This document shows positions 1 through 6,460 of a stretch of 7,404 nt of DNA, in pieces (position 1 is the first letter of the stretch; every line of letters starts with the position of its first letter). The DNA is from Chitinophagaceae bacterium (GTDB taxonomy: Bacteria > Bacteroidota > Bacteroidia > Chitinophagales > Chitinophagaceae). The notes below the pieces were generated by a model, which was not told the DNA's origin, ran no database searches, and was given only the letters and a program-made list of their open reading frames with translations. Location of the stretch: assembly GCA_023251335.1 (NCBI GenBank), contig JAHEZA010000104.1, positions 1 to 7,404 on the forward strand, in the 5' to 3' direction. The position numbers and the translations under genes were made by a program.

Positions 1-19
1 TTTGTTGGTTTACTGTCAC
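1..19 (-). CDS. nuoJ: possible first codons of nuoJ, cut by window edge
   Basis: After the nuoI stop, 8 bases further on the coding strand, a GTG could open a frame reading M-T-V-N-Q-Q before the window ends. nuoJ is expected here from the conserved gene order nuoI-nuoJ-nuoK. The visible part is too short to show any NuoJ feature, and GTG may not be the real start. The call rests on position alone. Confidence 0.2.
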
Positions 20-27
20 CTGGTTAA

Positions 28-594
28 TTAATGCTCATTCCCATGCCCAAGAGGATTTTCAATCCTGTTTCCTTTCGATTTTGCAAAACCTTCCGGATCT
101 GTTTTAGGATCAGGAATTAGCAATTCCGGTTTTCCGTATATAAACCCTTTTCTCTGATAATTGGAAGGAGCAAAAGTTTCGGTTAAATACACAGCATCTT
201 TAGGACAAGCTTCTTCGCATAACCCACAGAAGATACACCTAAGCATATTAATTTCATATTTTGCCGCATATTTTTCTTCCCGGTATAAATGTTCTTCGCC
301 AGGTTTTCTTTCAGCACATTCCATCGTTATTGCTTCTGCCGGACAAGCTAATGCGCATAAACCACAGGCAGTGCACCTTTCACGTCCTTCTTCATCCCGA
401 TTCAAAACCTGCACTCCCCGAAATACCGGGCTGAATGGACGCGTTTCTTCAGGATATTTGATGGTGACTTTCTTTTTAAAAAAATGCTTCAGAGTAATAG
501 CCATTCCTTTGAAAACCGCGGGAAGATACATCCGCTCCCAAAAAGACATGTCTGGTCTTTCCACCGGTTTTACTCTATTTGTTAATGCTTCCAT
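28..594 (-). CDS. nuoI: NADH-quinone oxidoreductase subunit I, 2x[4Fe-4S] ferredoxin type
   Basis: NuoI is the TYKY-type subunit that carries clusters N6a and N6b and hands electrons from NuoG to N2 in NuoB. The 188 residues begin with an amphipathic region (FWERMYLPAVFKGMAITLKH, 18-37) that docks on the membrane side, then KVTIKYPEE and the FRGVQVLNRDEEGRERC lead-in. Two ferredoxin motifs follow: C74, C77, C80, C84 in CTACGLCALACP, and C120, C123, C126, C130 in CIFCGLCEEACP. The spacing C-x2-C-x2-C-x3-CP is exact in both. The C-terminal tail has TETFAPSNYQRKGFIYGK, which resembles Bacteroidota NuoI as I remember them. The start is the ATG at 594; the frame upstream meets a TGA at 628-630 with no other ATG. 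An AAGGA lies too far upstream to be a normal ribosome binding site. Confidence 0.98.
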   Translation of the reverse strand: MEALTNRVKPVERPDMSFWERMYLPAVFKGMAITLKHFFKKKVTIKYPEETRPFSPVFRGVQVLNRDEEGRERCTACGLCALACPAEAITMECAERKPGEEHLYREEKYAAKYEINMLRCIFCGLCEEACPKDAVYLTETFAPSNYQRKGFIYGKPELLIPDPKTDPEGFAKSKGNRIENPLGHGNEH

Positions 595-654
595 CTCTAT
601 GATTTTATCTGGCGTTCCTTCTTTTTTTCATCGCTGCAAAAATATCGTTAAGTT

Positions 655-1734
655 TTAGAAATGCCAGTGATTTTGTTTTAATAAAATTAATGCGCCTGTT
701 ACCAACATGTTGAAAAGAGCCAATGGTAGTAATATTTTCCAACCCAGATTCATCAACTGATCATATCTAAATCTTGGCACAGTCCACCTTACCCACATGA
801 AAAGAAATATAAAGCCCAGGATTTTTGCAAAAAACACCGCGCCTTCAATTACTGCCACCCAATTCACTCCAATGGAATGCACCAAATTTGCATCGTTTAC
901 AAATGGAATATCATATCCTCCAAAGTATAGTGTTGCCATCACCGCGCCACTCAAAAACATATTTACATATTCTGCAAATAAATAAAATCCGAGTTTCATT
1001 GATGAATATTCGGAGTGGTATCCTCCTATTAATTCGTTCTCTGCTTCGGGCAGATCAAATGGAGTCCGGTTGGTTTCTGCGAATGCACAAATCAGAAATA
1101 TTAAAAATCCTAAAGGCTGTCTGAATATATTCCACATTTGATCTTTTTGCTGCCCTACCATGTGATTTAAGCTAAGGGTGCCTGTTACCATCAACAAGGC
1201 AATTAAGGTAATTCCCAACGCCAATTCATAACTTATGATTTGAGAAGCCGCGCGCATGGCGCCTAACAAAGAAAATTTATTATTGCTTGCCCAGCCGCCA
1301 ATCATGATTCCGTAAACTCCCAGGCTTACCACGCCAAAAATGTATAAAATGCCAATGTTTACATCAGCTATTTGCAATGAAACATCTCTGCCAAAAATAT
1401 GAAACTTGTCGCCCCAAGGTATTACCGCACTCACCATAATAGCTGTGAGCATGGCCAGGATCGGCCCAAGAATAAATAAAAATTTTGATGAAAAAGTTGG
1501 AACGATCTCTTCTTTAAAAAATAATTTTAGTCCGTCCGCTAAAGGTTGAAGAATTCCAAAAGGGCCTGCCCTGTTTGGGCCTAGCCTGTCCTGCATAAAT
1601 CCTGCTATCTTACGCTCAAAATAAGTAGAATACATAGCCACAAATAAAGAGACCATTACTACCGCGATAATTAAAACCAGCTTTTCGGCGAATAATGGCC
1701 AGTCAATATTTAAAAGAATTTGATTAAAATACAT
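655..1734 (-). CDS. nuoH: NADH-quinone oxidoreductase subunit H, membrane
   Basis: NuoH is the integral membrane subunit that meets the peripheral arm. It closes the quinone chamber and starts the chain of charged residues toward the proton-pumping subunits. The 359-residue protein is strongly hydrophobic, with about eight membrane segments, as usual for NuoH. Family motifs are ERKIAGFMQDRLGPNRAGP (40-58), LQPLADGLKLFFKEE (62-76), RAASQIISYE (161-170), AETNRTPFDLPEAENEL (219-235), YHSEYSSMKLG (239-249) and RWTVPRFRYDQLMNLGWK (316-333). The acidic loop residues thought to line the quinone path are present. The start is the ATG at 1734, 20 bases after the nuoG stop, with no Shine-Dalgarno sequence. 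A 60-base gap leads to nuoI. The gene looks complete. Confidence 0.98.
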   Translation of the reverse strand: MYFNQILLNIDWPLFAEKLVLIIAVVMVSLFVAMYSTYFERKIAGFMQDRLGPNRAGPFGILQPLADGLKLFFKEEIVPTFSSKFLFILGPILAMLTAIMVSAVIPWGDKFHIFGRDVSLQIADVNIGILYIFGVVSLGVYGIMIGGWASNNKFSLLGAMRAASQIISYELALGITLIALLMVTGTLSLNHMVGQQKDQMWNIFRQPLGFLIFLICAFAETNRTPFDLPEAENELIGGYHSEYSSMKLGFYLFAEYVNMFLSGAVMATLYFGGYDIPFVNDANLVHSIGVNWVAVIEGAVFFAKILGFIFLFMWVRWTVPRFRYDQLMNLGWKILLPLALFNMLVTGALILLKQNHWHF

Positions 1735-1754
1735 GCGCTAAAACTAAATTTTAA

Positions 1755-2927
1755 TTACGGTTTTTTATGATCATTTATTGCAAGTCTTTCGGCATCGGCT
1801 TCTTCTATTTCTTTTTGTTCATCACGTTCGATAAATGTTGTAGACGTAGCCGGGCCAGGCAAGATACTTAAATCTATGTCCTGACTATTCACTTCGCTTG
1901 TTTCCTGAATATCCATCAACAACAAAGGCTCTCTGCCAAAAAGTACTTCTTTAAGAGGATCCGGCGGAATCACTTTTTCTACATAATGATTGGTAGAAAT
2001 TACAGAATGCCGGTCAATCTTTGTCGGACCGTCAATAATCCAGTCGTCCGTTTTTTTCTTTTCGAAACGGCAGGTATTGCAGATCCAGGCTGCCTTTCCG
2101 TCGATAATTTGTACTTCCCCCCAAGGGTCTTTACGGGATGTAACCCTAAAAACTTCCTCGCCACGATTCCATAAAGTAACTTTGCCGCAACACTTATCGC
2201 AATCCCTATGTGCATCCACAGGCTTCAAAAACCAGACGCGGTTCTTAAATCTATAGGTACGATCTGTGAGAGCACCAACAGGACAAACATCAATCATATT
2301 CCCGCTAAAATCATTGTCAATTGCCTTAGATATATAGGTAGATATTTCTGATGCATCGCCCCTTAATAATATTCCTTGCGTTCTTGAGTCAGTCAACTGA
2401 TCAGCAACCATTAAACAACGATAGCACAAGATACATCTCGTCATGTGGAGCTGAATGTAAGGGCCAATATCTTCTCTTACAAAAGTCCGCCTTTTAAACT
2501 CATAACGGGTACCCACTTCTCCATTATTATAACTTAGGTCTTGCAGATAACACTCGCCTGCCTGGTCGCATATAGGGCAATCTAAAGGATGATTGATCAA
2601 TAAATATTCAACAATTCCATGCCTGGCGTCAATCGCTTTTTCACTGGTAACATTTTTTACAATCATTCCATCCATTACTTCTGTTCTGCACGAAGCGACC
2701 AGTTTTGGCATTGGGCGCGGATCTTTCGTGGAGCCAGCCGCCACTTCTACAAGGCAGGTGCGGCATTTACCACCACTGCCTTCCAATTTGCTGTAATAAC
2801 ACATAGCAGGAGGAGCTACCGAGGGGCCAATTTGCCGGGCAGCATTTAAAATAGTAGTTCCCTTAGGCACTTCTATTGTAACACCATCTATGGTTATTGT
2901 AAATAATTGTTCTTGTTCTTCAGGCAT
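1755..2927 (-). CDS. nuoG: NADH-quinone oxidoreductase subunit G, short form without molybdopterin-type domain
   Basis: NuoG carries the iron-sulfur wire between NuoF and NuoI. This 390-residue protein holds the full N-terminal iron-sulfur region. The [2Fe-2S] N1b ligands are C43, C55, C58 and C80. The His-ligated N5 site is H113, C117, C120 and C126 in HPLDCPICDQAGEC. The N4 ligands are C165, C168, C171 and C215. Classical NuoG proteins run to about 780-910 residues with a large molybdopterin-oxidoreductase-like domain. Here the protein stops early, and nuoH starts only 20 bases after the stop, so no remnant of that domain remains. Residues 243-286 keep a cysteine pattern, C-x2-C-C then C-x2-C, where the domain's own cluster site would begin. 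The last 80 or so residues form a partly acidic tail with no motif I recognise. Short NuoG forms are, to my knowledge, common in Bacteroidota, so it is probably functional rather than broken. Confidence 0.93.
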   Translation of the reverse strand: MPEEQEQLFTITIDGVTIEVPKGTTILNAARQIGPSVAPPAMCYYSKLEGSGGKCRTCLVEVAAGSTKDPRPMPKLVASCRTEVMDGMIVKNVTSEKAIDARHGIVEYLLINHPLDCPICDQAGECYLQDLSYNNGEVGTRYEFKRRTFVREDIGPYIQLHMTRCILCYRCLMVADQLTDSRTQGILLRGDASEISTYISKAIDNDFSGNMIDVCPVGALTDRTYRFKNRVWFLKPVDAHRDCDKCCGKVTLWNRGEEVFRVTSRKDPWGEVQIIDGKAAWICNTCRFEKKKTDDWIIDGPTKIDRHSVISTNHYVEKVIPPDPLKEVLFGREPLLLMDIQETSEVNSQDIDLSILPGPATSTTFIERDEQKEIEEADAERLAINDHKKP

Positions 2928-2963
2928 TTCAAATTAATTTTCAAAATTCAACTTTGAGTTCTT

Positions 2964-4316
2964 TTATGATGTAACTGCTTCCAAAGCATCTGCATAATGT
3001 GCCAATCCAAAATTTCTTACCAAACATTCTTCCGGATTCAAAACATGCCATTCAAATTCGTCCCTAAAATGCCTGATTGCAGCAGCTACCGGCCACGCAG
3101 CCGCATCTCCGAAAGGACAAATTGTATTTCCTTCTATTCTTCTCTGAACATCCCACAGAAGATCTATATCTTTCATTTCTCCTTTCCCTGTTTCTATTTT
3201 TTTAAAAATTTTTTCTAACCATCCTGTTCCCTCACGGCACGGTGAGCACTGACCGCAACTTTCGTGGTGATAAAACCTGGAAATAGTATAAGTATGACGT
3301 ACCACACATTGATCTTCATCCAAAACTATAAATCCTCCGGAACCCATCGAACTTCCTGTTATGAAACCTCCGTCAGCAAGACTTTCATAATTCATCAATC
3401 GTGGTTCACCTTTTGCAGTCTTTAATAAAAGATTGGCAGGCAAAATAGGAACAGAAGATCCGCCTGGAATACAAGCCTTCAATCGCTTGCCATTGGCAAT
3501 TCCGCCACAATATTCATCACTATAAATAAATTCTTCAACAGAAATAGTCATGTCTATTTCATATACGCCGGGTTTATTAATATTTCCGCAGGCTGAAATC
3601 AATTTGGTACCGGTAGATTTTCCCACGCCAATTTTGGCATAAGCATCTCCTCCTTCATTTATGATGGGAACCACGGCGCAAATCGTTTCAACATTATTAA
3701 CAACAGTCGGGCATCCCCAAACTCCTTTCACTGCCGGAAATGGTGGCTTAATCCTTGGCAGTCCCCTTTTACCTTCAAGGCTTTCGAGAAGCGCAGTTTC
3801 TTCACCGCAGATGTAGGCACCGGCTCCTCTATAAAGATATACTTCACAATCAAATCCGCTACCCAGAATATTCTTTCCAAGAAATCCATTTTGCTTTGCC
3901 TCATCCAGCGCTGCCTGCAAAATATCTGCTACCCAATCGTATTCGCCACGGATATAAATATATGAGACATTACTTCCCAAAGCAAATGATGAAGTAATCA
4001 TTCCTTCTATCAAAAGATGAGGGATAAATTCCATCAGGTAACGGTCTTTAAATGTCCCCGGTTCGCTCTCATCCGCATTGCAAACCAAGTAACGCGCAAC
4101 ACCCTCAGGTTTTGCAAGAAAGCTCCATTTTAGTCCCGTTGGAAATCCCGCTCCGCCACGGCCTCTCAACCCACTCTTCTTTACTTCTTCTACAATATCG
4201 CCGGTTTGCATCTTCAAAGCTTTTTCAACACTTTGATAACCTCCTTCGCGGCGATACACCTCGAACGTCTTTATTCCCGGAACATTGATTTTATCTAATA
4301 ATAATTTTTTTGACAT
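2964..4316 (-). CDS. nuoF: NADH-quinone oxidoreductase subunit F, NADH- and FMN-binding
   Basis: NuoF is the 51 kDa-type subunit that oxidises NADH through FMN and passes electrons to cluster N3. The 450 residues match the family length. The glycine-rich loop GLRGRGGAGFPTGLKW (49-64) and VCNADESEPGTFKDR (78-92) form the FMN/NADH site. YICGEETALLESLEGKRG (168-185) and CPTVVNNVET (202-211) follow. The SLBB-type region lies around residues 235-300. The [4Fe-4S] N3 ligands are C354, C357 and C360 in SCGQCSPCREGT, and C400 in NTICPFGDAAAWPV. The start ATG at 4316 is preceded directly by AAAGGAT, the only Shine-Dalgarno-like purine run close to a start in this window, although it is unusually close to the ATG. 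Short gaps on both sides place it firmly in the operon. Confidence 0.98.
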   Translation of the reverse strand: MSKKLLLDKINVPGIKTFEVYRREGGYQSVEKALKMQTGDIVEEVKKSGLRGRGGAGFPTGLKWSFLAKPEGVARYLVCNADESEPGTFKDRYLMEFIPHLLIEGMITSSFALGSNVSYIYIRGEYDWVADILQAALDEAKQNGFLGKNILGSGFDCEVYLYRGAGAYICGEETALLESLEGKRGLPRIKPPFPAVKGVWGCPTVVNNVETICAVVPIINEGGDAYAKIGVGKSTGTKLISACGNINKPGVYEIDMTISVEEFIYSDEYCGGIANGKRLKACIPGGSSVPILPANLLLKTAKGEPRLMNYESLADGGFITGSSMGSGGFIVLDEDQCVVRHTYTISRFYHHESCGQCSPCREGTGWLEKIFKKIETGKGEMKDIDLLWDVQRRIEGNTICPFGDAAAWPVAAAIRHFRDEFEWHVLNPEECLVRNFGLAHYADALEAVTS

Positions 4317-4348
4317 ATCCTTTAAGTTAACGGAATTCGCATTGCTTC

Positions 4349-4849
4349 CTAATTATTCCTGGCGCTGTTATTTCTACATTCTTCAATTATCTGATCAACT
4401 CTTTCCGGTGTTAAATGTTCTTTATAAAATTTACCCATTTGCATCATCGGTGCATACCCACACGCACCAAGGCATTCAACGGTTTTCAACGTAAACATCC
4501 CATCCTCTGTTGTTTCACCAACACCAATATTTAGTTTCTGTTTTATGTAATCAATAATCTGATCACTTCCTTTCAACATACAAGGTCCCGTTTGGCAAAC
4601 CTCAAATACATATTTGCCTACAGGTTTCAAATTAAACATCGAATAAAAAGAAGCGACCTCATACACCTCTATCGGCTGAAGTTTCAATAATGACGCCACA
4701 TAATCCATCGTATTTACACTCAACCACCCAAATTCCTCTTCAGCAATGTGCAATACACCTATTAAAGCGCTTTTGTGCTTTCCCTCAGGATAATGGCTTA
4801 TTAGTTCATTAATCTTATCTAATTTTTCAGGTGAAAATTGTACGCTCAT
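4349..4849 (-). CDS. nuoE: NADH-quinone oxidoreductase subunit E
   Basis: NuoE is the 24 kDa-type subunit of the NADH-oxidising module. Its thioredoxin-like fold binds the [2Fe-2S] cluster N1a beside FMN. The 166-residue product has an N-terminal helical region with ALIGVLHIAEEEFGWLS and VASFYSMFNL. The four cluster ligands follow: C85 and C90 in CQTGPCMLKG, and C126 and C130 in ECLGACGYAP. The spacing C-x4-C and C-x3-C is exactly that of the family. The start is the ATG at 4849; a possible earlier start is not evident. There is no Shine-Dalgarno sequence, but an A-rich stretch precedes the ATG. A 32-base gap leads to nuoF, its structural partner, in the usual gene order. The gene looks complete. 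Confidence 0.97.
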   Translation of the reverse strand: MSVQFSPEKLDKINELISHYPEGKHKSALIGVLHIAEEEFGWLSVNTMDYVASLLKLQPIEVYEVASFYSMFNLKPVGKYVFEVCQTGPCMLKGSDQIIDYIKQKLNIGVGETTEDGMFTLKTVECLGACGYAPMMQMGKFYKEHLTPERVDQIIEECRNNSARNN

Positions 4850-4988
4850 TGTTCTTATTTCTAAATTTTAATTTTCGGAATCATGGATATTCCTTTTTAA
4901 AAATTATCTGTTTATTTTTCTCTTCTTATTTATCTTAACATTTCAGGCTTCTTATTGCTTTTTCTTACTTATTCATTTCCTATTTAAT
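4850..4988 (-). other. 139-base purine-rich gap and leader upstream of nuoE
   Basis: This is the second-longest gap of the operon. On the coding strand it is strongly purine-rich and poor in C. The octamer ATAAGAAG occurs twice exactly (plus-strand 4922-4929 and 4948-4955), with a related AATAAGAACA just before the nuoE start. A weak inverted repeat, GGAAT/ATTCC with a 7-base loop, lies at 4877-4893. I see no ORF of note, no terminator hairpin with a T-run and no convincing Bacteroidota-type promoter (TAnnTTTG). It may act only as an unstructured leader for nuoE. A regulatory role is speculation. Confidence 0.4.
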
Positions 4989-6209
4989 TTAAGCATCCAA
5001 TTCTCCTGCTATCAGATTCAAACTACTCATCGTAATGATCGCATCGCTCAATAGCCCACCTTTTGTCAACTCAGAATAAGCCTGGTAATAAATAAAACAT
5101 GGTCTTCTGAAATGAAGACGGTAAGGTGAACGTCCGCCATCACTTATAAAATAAAATCCCAGTTCGCCATTGGCGCCTTCTACAGAGGAATAAATTTCGC
5201 CGACCGGCATTTTAGTTTCGCCCATAATTATTTTAAAATGATAAATCAGTGCTTCCATCTTTGTGTAAACATCTTTTTTATCGGGTAAATAATAATCAGG
5301 CACATCGGCATGAAACACTTCGGCTTCGGCTCCTTTAAATTCCTGCACTTTTTGATATGCTTGCTTAATGATTTCCATACTCTGTTTCATTTCCTGATCG
5401 CGCACCAAAAACCTGTCGTAACAGTCACCAGTTGAACCTACAGGTATCGTAAAATCAAAATCTTCATAACTACTATAAGGCGTATGAATTCTCACGTCAT
5501 AATCAACTCCTGCGGCCCTCAAATTCGGACCTGTGAATCCATAATTCAATGCTCTTTCTGCCGAAATGGGACCTACACCAATGGTGCGGTCCATAAATAT
5601 CCTGTTGCGAACAAATAGGTTGTCAAATTCTTCCAGAACGGGTGGCCAATCTTTGATAAATTTTTCTAATTTTTCAAAGGCCTGGTTGGTAAAATTTCGT
5701 TCAAAGCCCCCGATACGGCCCATATTAGTAGTAAGCCGGGATCCGCAAATTTCTTCATAAATTTCATAGATCAATTCCCGGTATTGCATCAAATAAAGGA
5801 AGCCCGAGAAGGCTCCTGAATCAACGCCTACGATTGAGTTGCAAATGAGATGATCGGAAATGCGTGCAAGTTCCATTATGATAACGCGCAGATAATCTAC
5901 ACGCTTTGGAATCTTTATTTCCAGTAGCCTTTCGCAGGCTATAATCCATCCAAAATTATTTATAGGCGATGAACAATAGTTTAACCTGTCGGTAAGTGTA
6001 GTAATTTGATAAGGTGTCCGGTGTTCAGCAATTTTTTCAAAGGCCCGATGAATATAACCAACCGTTTGCTCTGCGCTAACGATGGTTTCGCCGTCAAGCT
6101 CTACAATATTTTGAAACACGCCGTGCGTAGCGGGATGTGTGGGTCCAATATTTATTGTAGTTGTTTCCTTTTCTACATTTCCTTCAGTTAATGTTACGTG
6201 CTCACTCAT
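4989..6209 (-). CDS. nuoD: NADH-quinone oxidoreductase subunit D
   Basis: NuoD is the 49 kDa-type subunit. With NuoB it forms the quinone-reduction pocket next to cluster N2. Read from the ATG at 6209 the protein has 406 residues, a normal length for a separate NuoD. It carries IGPTHPATHG at residues 21-30 (H25 and H29; the second matches the quinone-pocket histidine of the family). Y78 in TDRLNYCSS matches the conserved quinone-binding tyrosine. RVDYLRVIIMELARISDHL, MGRIGGFERNF and the C-terminal SLNLIAGELDA are also family features. The frame can be extended nine codons to a TTG at 6236, but the ATG version begins MSEHVTLTEG, has a purine-rich stretch just before it and needs no rare start. 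The gap to nuoC is 231 bases and the gap to nuoE is 139 bases. The gene appears intact. Confidence 0.96.
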   Translation of the reverse strand: MSEHVTLTEGNVEKETTTINIGPTHPATHGVFQNIVELDGETIVSAEQTVGYIHRAFEKIAEHRTPYQITTLTDRLNYCSSPINNFGWIIACERLLEIKIPKRVDYLRVIIMELARISDHLICNSIVGVDSGAFSGFLYLMQYRELIYEIYEEICGSRLTTNMGRIGGFERNFTNQAFEKLEKFIKDWPPVLEEFDNLFVRNRIFMDRTIGVGPISAERALNYGFTGPNLRAAGVDYDVRIHTPYSSYEDFDFTIPVGSTGDCYDRFLVRDQEMKQSMEIIKQAYQKVQEFKGAEAEVFHADVPDYYLPDKKDVYTKMEALIYHFKIIMGETKMPVGEIYSSVEGANGELGFYFISDGGRSPYRLHFRRPCFIYYQAYSELTKGGLLSDAIITMSSLNLIAGELDA

Positions 6210-6290
6210 TATTCTTTTGTTTCTTGGTTTCCACAATATCCATCCAAATAAACCGGGAGAGAATTTAAGAAACCGAATTTAATTTATTTG

Positions 6291-6305
6291 CCTGCCTAAG
6301 GCAGG
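6291..6305. repeat. 15-base palindrome in the nuoC-nuoD gap
   Basis: The plus-strand sequence CCTGCCTAAGGCAGG has 7-base arms (6291-6297 and 6299-6305) around a single base. As RNA it could form a 6-bp GC-rich stem with a 3-base loop. It is a GC-rich island in very AT-rich DNA, 81 bases before the nuoD start. It is not followed by a T-run on the coding strand, so a classical terminator in the middle of the operon is unlikely. It may be a dispersed palindromic repeat, an mRNA-processing or stability hairpin, or a protein-binding site. The sequence alone does not decide among these. Confidence 0.6.
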
Positions 6306-6325
6306 TACGCTTGTTCACTGATAGC

Positions 6326-6460
6326 CTAAACAGAAAATTGCTTTATTTGTTCATTTACTTTCGCTTTCAATACTCCTGATTTCTCCAATCTTTGTAAATA
6401 AAAATCTATATTTTTAATTAGTTCACTGCTCTTCCCGAATCTATCTTCCAAACATTTCAT
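6326..6460 (-). CDS. possible small protein of 44 residues between nuoC and nuoD
   Basis: A 44-codon frame starts at an ATG inside the end of nuoC (20-base overlap, different frame) and stops at a TAG. The product begins MKCLEDRFGK, continues with ELIKNIDFYLQRLEKSG and ends NEQIKQFSV. It is charged and predicted by eye to be mostly amphipathic helix, with hydrophobic residues at 14, 15, 18, 22, 25, 31, 35 and 39. It has no membrane segment, signal peptide or motif I recognise. The overlap with nuoC would allow translational coupling. NuoC already ends with a normal family C-terminus, so this does not look like a frameshifted tail of NuoC. It fills much of an otherwise unexplained gap. AT-rich DNA can produce such a frame by chance, and there is no clear ribosome binding site, so I rate it as possible only. 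No function is proposed. Confidence 0.33.
   Translation of the reverse strand: MKCLEDRFGKSSELIKNIDFYLQRLEKSGVLKAKVNEQIKQFSV

Noticed and set aside
605..631. Eight-residue minus-strand ORF (MKKRRNAR) just before nuoI
   Set aside because: It is too short to support. A leader peptide role is imaginable, but nothing such as a terminator or regulatory codon run backs it.
161..658. 165-codon plus-strand frame opposite nuoI
   Set aside because: It lies wholly antisense to nuoI and the nuoI-nuoH gap. Its product is rich in Ser and His with no domain, while the minus strand encodes a clear two-cluster ferredoxin subunit.
1735..1754. Broken nuoG with the rest of the gene lost by a recent mutation
   Set aside because: Only 20 bases separate the nuoG stop from the nuoH start. 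All cluster ligands are intact, and short NuoG forms are known, so it looks like a settled architecture rather than a pseudogene.
2000..2215. 71-codon minus-strand frame inside nuoG
   Set aside because: It is an out-of-frame shadow within the nuoG coding region, whose own frame carries conserved cysteines across the same bases.
4877..4893. Inverted repeat GGAAT/ATTCC before nuoE as a terminator or operator
   Set aside because: The stem is only 5 bp with a 7-base loop and mismatched inner bases, and no T-run follows. It is weak enough to be chance.
6441..6460. Programmed frameshift joining nuoC to the following small frame
   Set aside because: NuoC already ends with a standard family C-terminus (DKDDEMFGR), and no clear slippery sequence is seen in the overlap.
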